Positions 1 to 12,119 of a DNA stretch of 64,000 nucleotides are shown one piece after another. The translations under genes and the position numbers were made by a program. The notes beneath the pieces are model-generated. The model was not told where the DNA came from. It ran no database searches and saw only the letters and a list, made by a program, of their open reading frames with translations. Each line of letters begins with the position of its first letter. Position 1 is the first letter of the stretch. The stretch is from Blasia pusilla (lineage: Eukaryota; Marchantiophyta; Marchantiopsida; Blasiales): NCBI GenBank assembly GCA_050084515.1, contig CM114275.1, positions 26,722,001-26,786,000 of the forward strand, read 5' to 3'.

Positions 1-331
1 GAAGAGTGTAAAGCCCAAGTGGAAGAAATGTTGTAGAAAGACTTCATCCAACCAAGCATCTTGCCATATCGAGGCCTACTCCATTTTGTGAAAGAAAAAG
101 ATAGAAGCATGCAAGTTTGTAACGACTATCGAGCATTGAATCAAAAAAAGATGAAGAAAAAATATCCATTACCCAGAATGGATGACTTATTTGACCCAAC
201 TACAATGAGAAAAATACTTCACCAAGCTTGACTTAAGAAGCGGTTACAACCAAATTCAAATCACAAATGAAAATATTTTTGGAGAATCTTTATTTCTTAA
301 AGCTTGAATTCCAAACTAATAAATGTTATAT
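1..331 (+). pseudogene. Ty3/gypsy reverse transcriptase fragment
   Basis: Translation of the plus strand gives recognisable gypsy RT blocks: an N-terminal stretch ending VCNDYRALN, then KKKYPLPRMDDLFD, and after a frameshift KLDLRSGYNQIQI, the usual palm motif with its catalytic Asp. There is an in-frame stop after about 11 codons and a frameshift near position 215, so the fragment is dead. It enters from the left edge and the homology fades near 331. It belongs to a different gypsy lineage from the methyltransferase-bearing copies further right, because the residues around CNDYRALN and YPLPRMDDL differ clearly. Confidence 0.85.
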
Positions 332-1790
332 ATGATCTTCTTCACACCTTTCCTCAAAATTCATCCCACTTACTCCTTATTTTACAATCTATATTATGGA
401 TGCTCGAGTTCTTGGTATCTCAATTGGCATCATAGAATATTTATCAAAATTCTTGGATTAGACCCTTTTAAAAGATACAGAATGGCTTCATCCGTGATCT
501 CATTTAGAGGATTCCCAATTTGCATTTGGGATTCTCTCCCTATGTTTTCTTCGATTCTCTTGTGTGTCTTGTACATAGGATGATTTTCCTAGGATATTGG
601 GTATACAAGATGTTACGCTAGACTGGTAGAGATATATTGGAAGTTGCTGACATATGGATTAGGGGGGGGAATATGCATGTGTGGAATGCCTCGGAGGGAT
701 TTTCACTGACGTATGCTCAAAGAGAGCCAACGTAGACCACTGTAGACTATAATTACACTGGTACCATGCCTCCTATTGCCACTTGATATGCATTGTTGGA
801 TGACACTTGTGCTCAATTTTGCATTAGGTGTTGTGATAATTTGTACCTTATACCTTTATAATACCCACAGGATAAAATTTACTTCTCCTCTTGTAAAAAT
901 TCAAAATCCAGAGTGTTGGTGCAACTAAGAAATTTATCAACCAATCAGTAGAAATTGTGTATTTTGGCCCGTACACATAAATCAATATACAATTACCACT
1001 CTAGATGACTAGCTTATAAACTCAAGCATAATGGCAATGAGCTAACCAAGTTACAATGATGCACGTCATCCTCTAACTCCGACACATTGGAGTCAAAGAG
1101 TTTAGCGCTAGCCTCTATCATGTTTAAAAATGTTTTTAAAAGAATTGTACTTCATACCTAATTTGAGGAAATAATGACATAATGAGTTATTTTAGGCTTT
1201 CCTCCTCTAGAATATTCGTTCTCAAAATTTTTTGCATAAATTTGCATTCATATCTTATTTTTGGTCAAACCAAGACATTTCTTAATTACTAGCATTTTCC
1301 GCCCCATAAGATACGATTGCTCATTGATCACCAAAGAGAGGCAAGGATTATTCATTTTTTTCCATTTGAAGAGGGGGAAGGAGTCTCTCTAGCTTCGTAA
1401 CTCCTTTGTGCTCCTTTGTGGAATTTTTTTCCCTCGTCTCTCTAAAGAATAGGAAAACCCTCCATTATTTTCCCTTGTCTTTCTTGTCTCATCCACCTAA
1501 TTCTAATTCCTCTCTATACCTATGCTCTTTGAAGGAATTGAAATTTCTGTCCCTATAATGTATAAGTATATCATTTTTTATTCTTTCCTCCTTCCCTCCC
1601 ATATTGATTGCATTCACAATGGGTAGGAAGGTAGGGATAGAGATGCTCTCTCTCCCTCTCTATACTATCCTTCCCTCTAGAGGTGGACAACATCCATCCC
1701 TTCACTTATTGGAAGAACTAAGAAGATTCTCTACACAAAGTTGCAAGAAGATCAATCCGTTTCCGTTCATCTCCGTCTACCTCTTATTCC
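332..1790. other. AT-rich stretch without a recognisable gene
   Basis: No exon, RNA gene or transposon coding motif was recognised. From about 1360 the plus strand becomes strongly pyrimidine-rich with many CTCT/TCCC runs, leading into the tandem duplication that follows. The short open frames here have no recognisable motif. Confidence 0.5.
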
Positions 1791-2094
1791 TTCATCTCAT
1801 CTCATCTCACCTCCCCCATCCAAAATTTATTCCTTATCTCTTATGCTCTAACCCCAACCCTTTTAAAATGCTCCTTACAAAATCGTCATTTGTTGAACAT
1901 TTATCACTTTTCTCCCCCTCCCTATAAAAAATTGAACTCCTATTCTTTCATCTCCTCTCACCTACCCCATCCAAAATTCGTTCCTTATCTCTTATGCTCT
2001 AAACCCCCAACCATTTAAAACTCTCCTTATAAAATCCTCATTTGTTGAACATTTATTACTTTTCTCTCCCTCTCCCTATCAACAATTGAACTGT
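1791..2094. repeat. Imperfect tandem duplication, period about 151 bp
   Basis: Two adjacent copies share blocks such as CCATCCAAAATT, CCTTATCTCTTATGCTCTAA and TTTGTTGAACATTTAT in the same order. The CCATCCAAAA block starts at about 1816 and again at 1967, which sets the period. The copies differ by scattered substitutions and small indels, so the duplication is not recent. The unit is C/T-rich and shows no coding motif. Confidence 0.8.
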
Positions 2095-3714
2095 ATCTCT
2101 CCTCTTGAAAATTAAACACTTGGAAAAAAAAAAATTCAAAGCCAATATTTCTTAAAAAATTATCCTTCGTTTTCTCCCCTAAGAAAGTCTTACAACTTTT
2201 AAGAACATTCCTTAACGAAGATCTCCCATTGGAAGCGTTTTCATAATCCTGTCCCTCATTCCAACTTTAGAGTTCATTCCATATTTTTTCTCCCATTTCC
2301 ATTTGAAAAGTCATATTTTTTTGGATAATTATTCGTGAAATCTAATCTCTCGTCCCTTCTAATTGGGAATAAAGTCCTCAAGCACAGTTACATTGTGAAA
2401 TCCTCCTATGAATCCAAATTTTCTTCAAAATAAATTCCTCTTCAGATATAAATTTTTATATAATTATTTATTTCTAAAAAAAAAATTTTTCTTTAGTCCC
2501 AAATATAGTGTGATTTGTAAATAACATTTTTCAACTGTGCCAAATTCACCACGCGTGATTCTAAAAATGTATATTTAGTAATTTTCAAAATGAAAATACC
2601 TGCCACGGTACTCTGGGGTTAGGGGATGGGAGGTTTAGAGCATGGGACTTCCCCTTGAGAGGGCCGCTCACTAGTTTCTTTTCATTCATCCCACATCCTC
2701 TCCCCTCATAAAATGACTGAAATTGTGCGAGAGGTATGTATCTTTTAACTCATTTCACGTCTTTTCACCCCATAAAATGACAGAAAGGTGACATGTAATG
2801 CTTCGCTCACAAGCTTCAGGTGAGAAGCCTTGCCATTTAGCCTTCAGGGTGTACTTAATATGAGATCTTTCCATACACGGGCCTAAAGCGCTTCAGTGGC
2901 CCCTTTATGAGTTGAGATTAACCGGAAATTTTGGATGAATCTCAGCCATTTCGACAAAGGGTGGGGGAGAAGTTGTGAACAAGCGTAGCCAATCGCAAAA
3001 TTAGTCCACCTCGGTCAAAACAAAAACTTCCTGGTCACTACATTGTGCCTCGATCACTTCTAACACCATTATGAAAATGCAGGCAGACAACACATGGTTT
3101 CTCCACAATTCAGTGGGCCAACCCCAGGCCTAACAGCAAAACTCAAAACCATTTTGAATGGTCTCATGAAAGCTGCCCAACGTAATATGACCTTCAAGTT
3201 CCTTGACATCCCTCCACCTCTTACTGTTATTATGTTGGAGTTCATTGGCCAGTTGCCCACTTGGCTCTGTCGCTTTTCTCATCTTCACTACACTTGAAAT
3301 TCACGATTTCCATGAAAGATAAGCTCTCCAGAGTTAACTCTACAACCCTAAAGCCATATCCCTCCAAGACTGGATCACAAGGTTTGTATCCTTATCATCA
3401 GTTTTACAAGGGCAGCATATTAATTTTGCACTGAAAACTCGGGGTGATGATTCCACAGGATGGATTCTTCACAAAAGGAGAACAGCAGTCTGCAGGAATA
3501 GGAAAACCTACGCATTTTTTACTCTCCACAGTTTCAGCAATGCGCACTGATAGAATGACAAGAGCATGATCATACATTGTATTTGGTTCGTGGTGGTGCA
3601 AGGATGTCAAGCTAAGATTCACTGAACAAGCGGGCATAGTATTGTACTCCTAAACTTAGTAGCTAACCAACACATTATGAAAGGGAGCTTCTCTTCTGAA
3701 TGGACACCTCCAGA
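2095..3714. other. Intergenic DNA and probable 3' flank of the proteasome gene
   Basis: No coding motif was recognised. The part next to 3715 probably contains the 3' UTR of the minus-strand proteasome gene, which ends at 3715. Base composition becomes less AT-rich from about 2800, as often seen around transcribed DNA. Short open frames occur on both strands around 3069-3640 but match no family I know. Confidence 0.4.
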
Positions 3715-5115
3715 TCATTGCTCTTCCACAACAACCTGGGTGATTCCCAACTTCACTAACAACTTGTTCAAGTTTTCAGGAGAGCAGACCCGATACTTCA
3801 CCTCTCCCTCGGGTGTAAGACTGACCTCAGCCAGCTCCAGCTTCTCTGCAGACAGACTCGTACTGTCCATGGTCTTGCTGAGTACCTTCAGTGCTAGCTG
3901 TACAGCCTCTTCTCTAGTAATATCATCTTTATAGTCCTGCTTAAGCATAGACTGGGCCGCCTGATTGTTGGCTCCAATAGCCCCAGCCTTCCGCCCTCCA
4001 TAATTGCCACTGGGATCACTCATGTACAGTTGGAAGCCAAAATTCCTATCATAACCAGCGAAGAGGAAAGAAACTCCAAAAGGTCGAAGACCACCAAACT
4101 GGGTGTACCCTTGCTTGGTATCACACAGCGATTGCACCAACTGCTCCACTGGCATTGGCTCTTGGTATGCAAGAGTGTATCTGGCGGGAAAAACAACGTT
4201 CACCCAAACATGCTGATAATCCAAAATAACGAAATATAGATTTAAAAGAGCTCCTATACTAAGCTCGTACAAAACAAAACTTGAAGTCAAAGGACTCCCC
4301 GACCCAAACAGGTTAAGAGCTGAGGTGTAAGAATTTGTAGGTAAAACATTTTGGGTTCACAAATGGTCGCAGAGTAGGATCATGAACTGTCAATTCTTCT
4401 GTACGACTCTGCCCTACCAGATTCCGAATTGAAGGAGAAATGTCTGAGACAGCGGAAACAGATCAATTGAGAGACCCACATAAGGTCAATAACCCCAATC
4501 TCCTTCCGCGGGTACTCCGGATGCACGGATTACAGATTTCTCAGATCCTCTAGAATGACACAAACGAAACTTTGAATATAAAAGAACCTCTGGGGCCTGT
4601 TGGTGTGAACAATTAATGGGCTAACTATCCGTGCTAGCGAGAGCGCGTGAAATTAAAGACCCGCGTGGCCAACGACCCAAAAACCCTAATCCGATAGAGA
4701 GTTTTTAGATGATAACCTAAACGTCCACTGTGATCCTTGTCAAGAGCACACATACATTTTTCTGTACCGTCAAGAGGATTACTGATTTGTGCGAGTGTTT
4801 CACAAGTCCAACAAAAACGATTACGTACCTTTGGGCTTGCAGTCTCGCAGTGTTGATGAGAATGTTGGCATCGGCCATGATTCCGGCGACCGCACAGGCC
4901 ACATGATCATCGATCTTGTACATCTTCTCAGTAGACTTGGACGTCGCCAGAAGCTTTGAAATCACTCGCTTCTCGGCAGCTAAGACCACGCCGTCCTTGG
5001 CCAACACCCCGATCGCAGCCCCAGCGTTACTGATAGCCTCCATGGCATACTCCACTTGATACAACCTCCCTTCAGGAGAAAATATCGTTGTCCGGCTGTC
5101 ATATCTTCTCGACAT
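3715..5115 (-). CDS. PAC1: 20S proteasome subunit alpha type-4, two exons
   Basis: This encodes the alpha-4 (PSMA4/PAC) subunit of the 20S proteasome outer ring, which gates substrate entry in cytosol and nucleus. Exon 1 is 4829-5115 and exon 2 is 3715-4180 (minus strand), giving 753 nt and 250 residues, the same length as plant PAC1. Exon 1 starts at an ATG and carries the proteasome alpha N-terminal signature ([20 protein letters not shown], then EYAMEAI). It ends at residue 95 plus two bases of codon 96, before a GTACGT donor. The 648-nt intron ends in CCCGCCAG, and joining restores [15 protein letters not shown] in frame. Exon 2 holds the family blocks [31 protein letters not shown] and [17 protein letters not shown]. 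No stop or frameshift is present, so the gene looks functional. Similarity to Arabidopsis PAC1 is recalled from memory, not computed. Confidence 0.96.
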
Positions 5116-8100
5116 TTTCCCCGCTGTCTACAGGTATCTTCGAAAACTCAATGAGATTTCGATATTCCAGCTCCGAATCCAATCAGCTTCTATAGCAACG
5201 GTTCCGCGATGAAATCAAGAGCACCGGAAACGAGAGTTAGGACCAGACCTGAGACGATGAGCACTACCCCAGAATCGCAGACCAGACCGGAGTTTCCGAA
5301 GAGCGCCTTGTGGACGAAGGAAGACTAAAGTACGAGTCCAGGCGCGGTTCATTAGTGCAGGCTCGGGTTAGGGTCAATGAAGAAAAATATATCGTCCCTT
5401 CTATTTTTCTTAAAATTTTGAGTTAATGTGAAACATAGAGTATATTAGTATTGGAGATTGTTTTTTTTATTTGCAAATTTTTTTTGCAAGCGGGCATGAG
5501 AAAATATTTCTCTTTTTATATGTTGGAAGAAAAAATTTATTAAAAAAAAAAATGTATAACATGATTTGTGGGGCTAAGGGGTAATTAAATTAAGGGATGC
5601 GAGGGAGAGTTATTTCTTTCAATTTTTTAATCAAATTTAAGCATTTCTATGGTTTTTCATGTATTTTTTAAATATATCTCTCAAAAAAATTAAGAAGATC
5701 AGATTTAAAAAACTTATCTCAATTAATTCTTCAAATATTCTTCTTTTCCTAAAATTTTAAAACATAAATTTTTATCCAACATCAAGTTGAGAAATTTCAT
5801 TTCAAGATAAAAAAAAAAACTCACAAAATTAAAAGATGTACAAATCACATTTTCATAATTTATCATTTATTCTTACCCTCTTTTATGATCTCTTCTTGAT
5901 TTTTTTAACCATTCATGATTTAATTTATTCTTTTTTTATAAATATATATTTTGTTTTGTTTTTAAATGTGCATGGCATAGCCATTCTTACTAGTCTACAT
6001 CATTACAAGATAATGCCTTTTTATTTGCAAACACCTAAGTAATTTACAAGTTGCAATAGGGCAGTAAGAAAGAACAAAAAAGTTTCAATTTATGGATACC
6101 ACATTTATTAATCCTACATAATTTCCCTTTCCATTATGATTTCTTAATGGATTTGGAGTTAACTTGGTAGTCTATCTCTCCTAACATATCTAGTTGGTCA
6201 AGTGTCTCGTAATAAATTTTGAGGCAAGTTACTCCTTTCTCCAATATTTTGTTTTTATGTATGATAACTTGGACTCTGCAAAATTTAATTAAATCTCGTA
6301 GAGGCCACATATGTGGCCTTTACACAAGGATACAAGTTGCCCCCACGTAAGGGAAGATGTGAGCATCCCTAATAGGTTTACTCAAAGCCAAAAACTACCA
6401 CAACAATGATTTGTGTAGCTCACTCCCTCCTACTCAAAATGGGCTACTTAGGGAGGCAACCTGTTGGAATTAAGATGAATGGTCATAACCCCACAAAGAG
6501 GGATCATATCCTCTTTCCTCCAATAAGAAATTTAAAATAAAAATATTAGCTAGGAGGCATATATATGGCCTCTAAACACATTGGCTTTTTGGGTAGTTTT
6601 GAACCTCATCAAGGTCACCATAACCCTCATGTAATATTAGGCTTAATAGGCATACTATTGAGGAGCCTAAAAGCAACCAATGGGGTTTTATGACTAGAGA
6701 GGAATTAGGGATACTCTCATTCCAATGGCAATCCCCATTCTAAAAAATTTATGACATTCGGCCATAGAGGAAAACGACAAGCAAGGGTGGATCATACTTT
6801 AATGTTGTGGCCATCATCACCATGAGCCTACTTGGCCCATTTTCATCCTTCCATGTCATCTCATTTCAGAATAGGAGTGCGATGGTGTAAAATAAAGATG
6901 CACTAACCCATTGCAAATACATGCACAAAGTTATAGTTTATGCATAATAGAAGAATCAAAGAAGGGGTTTAAGAGGTAGGTAAGTAATAGGTATGAGGTA
7001 TGGAGAATCCTTGGAATGGAACTTGCATACGCCAAAATTGGGTCCATAGAGTAACTTCTCGGATAGACCAATTTATTACCGTCTCGAGTAACCCAGGAGA
7101 TGGTTATTTAAAAAAGCCCAACATTTCTTGAAGGGCTCTTGAGATGTGCCAAGTAGTGTCAATGTAAGATATTGTATGTGGAAGTTGCTCTTGTCCAGTT
7201 TGCTTAAAGGGTTGGCCTGAGAATAATTATGTATAAAGGGATGTTCATCATTAGTTATGATATACATAATGACATGTATATGAATGAAAATTTTATTGTT
7301 GTTTTTGTCATAAGGGAACGGCTGCACCAAATGAGCCTTAAATTTTGCGAACCAATAGGTACAAGGAGGGAGTCTACTAGAAAGGTGTTTGAGGATGGCG
7401 TAAAATAAAGATGCTCTAACCCATAAATAAATGTATGTATAAATTCATAGAAAAAAATAATATCCTATTGAAGGTTGCGGATTTTTTCCCCCTAAGAAAG
7501 AGGATTCTCTCCTCTTTCAAATGGTAGAATTATTATTTCCTTTTCTTTTAAGAAGAAAATTAATAATCCGCACAAATACCCCTTAACCATTAAGTAAGCA
7601 TTAAGTAACCATTGGATATGGTCACGCCCATAGTCAAGCTTATTGAACATTAAAATTTATATATTTGGTATTCATACTAATTAGATCAACTTAATCAATG
7701 TTAGTCAATTAACCACGAATAGCTTAACTAGGATAACTTAATCACACTTAGTTTAACAAGAGATTGTGATGACGGTGAGGGTTGGAGTTTCTTGCACATA
7801 ACCTATACAAATAAGAAGAGTACCAACCCACATTCATTTTCTCATTGCAAAATTTGATTTTCTATGGTAGATCGGTAATGTGTGTGAAAGTTGTATTACA
7901 CCAATTATGCTTCTTTAAAAAATTTCTACATGGATTCACAACGATATCATAGCGCTTATTGAGATCCTTGATGTAGGAGGGGAGAAGAGAGGAAAAAGGA
8001 TCAAAAAATCTAGTTTGGGGCAAGGATCTTAAGTTGGAATTCGTATGGTGGAAGATTTCAATTTGAGTCTTTGAGGTGAAAAGATTTTGATGGTCTTCTC

Positions 8101-8519
8101 AATCGTTTCATAAATTTGGTAAGAGACTAGCGATAAGAGAAAATTCAAATTTGGATTCTCACTATCTAGTAGAACTTTTCAATATCTTTCCAATGCATCT
8201 AAAATTGTGCACTTTTGATACTCTTGGCTCATGTATGTAATTTCAATCTCGATATAGGAAAATATGATTAATGAAAAAAACTTGTATTTTTTTTCTCCGT
8301 GTAGCCTATTTTTGACCAATTTCTTTATATGGACAATTAATTTAAGTCAGTTTATTTGTAAAGGTAATATATTCTTCAATCAAAGCAATGTGAGTCATCT
8401 TTAATAAAGTATTTTTCGACAAAAACTACAAACGTAAAGCTAAATAAATAAACTTATAAGATTTAGAAGTTTTTCATGAAAAATTTTCTTATAGCGAAAG
8501 AACTATGAGAGCTTCTAAC
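5116..8519. other. AT-rich intergenic DNA upstream of the proteasome gene
   Basis: About 5116-5400 is less AT-rich and is the expected promoter and 5' UTR of the minus-strand proteasome gene; no TATA box was confidently placed. Beyond about 5400 the DNA is very AT-rich with long A and T runs. Two short similar segments (6881-6911 and 7393-7423, sharing GTAAAATAAAGATG and CTAACCCAT) suggest an old dispersed repeat. A perfect 16-nt palindrome, GGCCACATATGTGGCC, lies at 6303-6318. No gene was recognised. Confidence 0.5.
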
Positions 8520-11409
8520 TTGTGATGAGGCTAAGTTGGGAGGTACTACAATAAACATGGATGTTTACATCAAACATCTATTATCCATTATTTCAATAAT
8601 GATCAAATTTTGAATAATTGACCTTAATCCATATATTAATACGATGAAAGAGGTGAAAGAATCACAAAGCATCAATGATTATCTTTTAAATATTTTACAT
8701 ATTCTTGATCAATTGAATAATATTGGAGTGACTTATAGACAATGCATTTATTTTCTTTTATTTTTAGAATCTCACAGAAGATTCTAAGTATTTTAAGACC
8801 TCTATCTATATTAGAGATAAGTATCCTACCTTTTAGAGATGGGCCTACTATTAATCAGTAAAGAGATGTGCTTAGATATATAAAAAAATACAAGAACTAT
8901 CAAATTAGGTCGAGTAACGACATCAAATGCATCATCAAGAATTTCAATATTCATATATTGAGTGTTTTTTGGTTATGACTCATTGTATGAAAGAAATAGT
9001 AAAAAAGACTACATATGATCAAGGTTACATAGGGACAAAGTCCGTGTCTACGGAACTCATGTCCGTACTAGGAGAAACATGTCCGTGCGGGCCCGCCAAG
9101 CCCATAACAAGCACCTAGGCTGGTCGAGCCCGCATAAGTTTTTTGGCCCACGCGTAGCTTGCAAGCTAGGCGGGCTAGGCCCCCATAATCCCATTGGGCG
9201 GGCTCAAGCCCACGCATGGCCCGCATGACGAGCTCAGGTGCAAGCCATAAGTTGGCCCAATGGAGGCCTAACCCGTCTTGCAGGCCTGCCACGGTCTGCG
9301 CGTAGAGTGGGCATGGCGAGCTTGGCCAGCCCAGGTGCCTAGTACGGGCTCAGGGAAGAGTACTCGAGTGGCATGTCTGTCCCATAGACGCACTTGTTTG
9401 TTTCAATGCAACCTTGCATATGATGTGTACATTCAACGTTAGTAGTTCAAATTATATGACTTCGCAAGCTAGATGGTTCAGTAATATATAACTTTTGAAA
9501 TATCTTGCAATAATAATCATAAGAGATGATACATAACATGATATTGCTCATATGGATAGAGTACTAATATCATTTCCTACCATTGTAAGAAAATAATTTA
9601 GGATAAATAATAGGGAAAATTATCTAATGAAGTTAAACTCAGATGGTTGCCTCATTGAAACAATGAATGATCATACTCTAATTGCCAAAAAAAAAACTAG
9701 GTCTAGTAGAATATATTTTCAAACAAGTTGTTTCTATGTTTGAGGCTTAAACATCAACATATGATTAAATTAGCGAAGAAGTAAAAAATGTCAATATATG
9801 GCATACGAGGTTTGGGCATATGAATCTTCAAAGACTATAAAATATTTTATCATTCCATGTAGAAATTGGATTTTTTAAACTATCCAATTGTACTATAATA
9901 GAAGTGTTTTCCATTTGTAAATTTTGGAAAAAAGATAGATTTCTATTTCCAAATGAAGATAGAAGAACATCCAAAATATTGGAGTTGTTTCAAATTGATG
10001 TTGGGAGAATATCACAACATAGCCTCAATGGATGTTAATGTGTTAATTTCATTTATTGAGAATTAATTGATATTTCAGAAAGGTATCAAAAATTAGATCC
10101 TATTTTTAAGAGATATATCTTTATTGGTGATGGTAATGAAACCAGGGGATAAAAGTACTACATTCCATCATTTAGAAAAAGAAATCGATCAATCATGATG
10201 TTGTCTTTGATGAGTTGAATTTATGATATGCTTGTCCAAACTTGTTCCATCTCTCAATATATACGTTGAGGTGGATAATATGATTACAAATCAATCTAGA
10301 AATTAATACGCATATATTGCATATAAATTCCCCAAATACTAGTGTAGGATTAAGAGAGGTTTTAGACTCTTCAAATAAATCTATAAATCCACAATCTGGA
10401 AGAGTATGTACATAGTCTTGTGATACAAGTTAGAGCTCAAGTTAAATGTTAAAGGCATCCGCCTCTTAAACAAAATACCCACATATCAATTAGAATCACG
10501 TATCCTATTCATAGATTCATGAATGAAGGATATCTTACAACATATCCTATATATTTGGTGATTGCCCTTAAAGAACAAGAATCAAGCCTTTTTGAAGAAG
10601 ATGAATGGAAGATTGGAGGATTGAAGAGCTTCCTACAATATTAAGATGTCAATACACTTAGGAGTTGATTGATAGACCTCATGGTAATGGAGCTATTGGT
10701 TGTAAATGGATTTCCAAGATTAAACACAATCAAGATGGTGCAATGAACATATGTAAAACTAGGTTGGTAGCAGAGGACTATATATAATAATATGGTATCA
10801 ACTACAAGGAGATATTTAGCCTTTTGGCTAAAATGACAAATGCAGGAATAGTAGTTATAATTATAGTGAATAAAAATTGGAGACTACATCATAAGGATGT
10901 CAAAAATGCTTTTGTGAATGGAGATCTTCATAGTCATGAAGAGGTATATATGATCCAATCATATTGATATGAACATCTAGAGTTGTCATCACAAGTATAC
11001 TGGTAAAACAAATTTTCATTTGGGCTAAAAGAAACTCCCAAGATTGGTATGACAAGATCACCTATGTCTTGCAAAAGCTTGGCTTAAGTTTTAGAGTTTG
11101 TAATTATAATTTATCATTTTATGTCTTAAGAGGACAAGGTCATAAAAGTGATTGTGTTATATGATGATAACCTCATGATTAATGGAAGTAATAAGAATAT
11201 GATGCAACAAGTCAAGCAAAAGCTATGGGAAGAATTGTATATCAAGAAATAAGGAGCACTCAAGTATTTCTTGGTGGTAAGCTTATCATAATTAGTAAGA
11301 GCATATGGCTAGTATAGTGACAATATGCTCTTAAGATACTTTGAAAGTATATTATGATAGCTTATAAGATAATTTGTACACCGATAGACCAGAGTGTGAA
11401 TTTGAGAGT
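8520..11409 (+). pseudogene. Decayed Ty1/copia retrotransposon
   Basis: Plus-strand reading shows copia parts in canonical order but full of stops and frameshifts. Near 8650-8740 there is a UBN2-type gag segment (ESQSINDYLLNILHILDQL). A GAG-pre-integrase-like piece (WHTRFGHMNLQRL-like, degraded) lies near 9800. The RT start is near 10700-10900 (IGCKWISKIKHNQDG, YGINYKEIFS, NWRLHHKDVKNAFVNGDL), matching the copia RT consensus GCKWVYKVK and MDVKNAFLHGDL. Later RT motifs and RNase H fade out before 11400. A MITE interrupts the element at 9020-9416. The many stops imply great age. No terminal LTR pair was confidently matched. Confidence 0.85.
9020..9416 (+). mobile_element. hAT-like MITE, copy A, with perfect 8-bp TSD
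   Basis: A 397-bp GC-rich block sits in AT-rich copia DNA. It starts CAAGGTTACAT followed by GGACAAAGTCCG and ends in TGCAACCTTG, an inverted match of the start. It is flanked by the perfect 8-bp direct repeat CATATGAT (9012-9019 and 9417-9424). An 8-bp duplication and CAAGG-type ends fit the hAT superfamily. It encodes no transposase, so it is non-autonomous. The interior repeats short GCCCGC/CCCGCA strings. Three related copies occur at 42956, 54901 and 61459. Confidence 0.85.
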
Positions 11410-12119
11410 TGTCACATCTTTTATAGTGGAACGATGAGTTCCCTTGCAACTTTGATTGAGACTAGAGGTTGAGTCCACTAGATCATGGATGATCCGTTGG
11501 GGAGTAGGATAACGTGTTAGAGTAGGTTTCCCCTTTGTGTGGATCTATTTGGAGTCACATCAGGAATTTACTATTTTGGATAAGCTCCCCAATTATTTGA
11601 GCTCTGACTTTATATTTGTGGAAAATGGATCTTGAACCACTATTGTGGCTTTAGAGTCAAATTGATGATGTGTGTGTGCAGGTCATCAAGGGAAGGGCTT
11701 GTAGGGAGAGGATATACTTTAAGGAGAGTGAGTTTGGAGAGCTCATCCTCTCCTCTTATTTTGCTAGACACCTTGATTATCTTGTTAGGACTGTGTCGAT
11801 TTTCTAGCTATCTCCTCATTCTCCTCACATCCTTCGACAAGAAATTAGGGCCTTGTGGGCTTGAGCGGAGTACACTCCAAGGTAAGGCTCAAAGAGTCTC
11901 ATCATTCCATAATTGAACCTCCAAGCATAGGCTAGAGTAGGGTATTTACGAGATGCTACATACACGTATTCTTTTATATTGATGGTGGGTTCGGTTGCAT
12001 CTTTACTCAATATAATTTGTAAATGACAAGTATCTCATCTAATTTTCATTAGTAAATGTACCTCCTTATACACTGGTATACATATAGATGTGTTATGTTG
12101 GTGTGTGCATGCGAAGACA
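11410..12119 (+). mobile_element. LTR-like sequence related to the methyltransferase-gypsy LTR
   Basis: It begins TGTCACATCTTTTA and is similar to the LTR at 29059 over several blocks in order: GGATGATCCGTTG, TAGGTTTCCCCTTTG, a TTTACTATTTTGG block, a GAGGATATACTTTAAGGAG block and GAGAGCTCATCCTCTC. It appears to end near 12119 in GCATGCGAAGACA, resembling the GCGCACGACA end of the solo LTRs. No convincing target duplication was seen. The middle part (11850-12050) does not align obviously, so the right boundary is uncertain. It is probably an old solo LTR of a related family. Confidence 0.5.
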
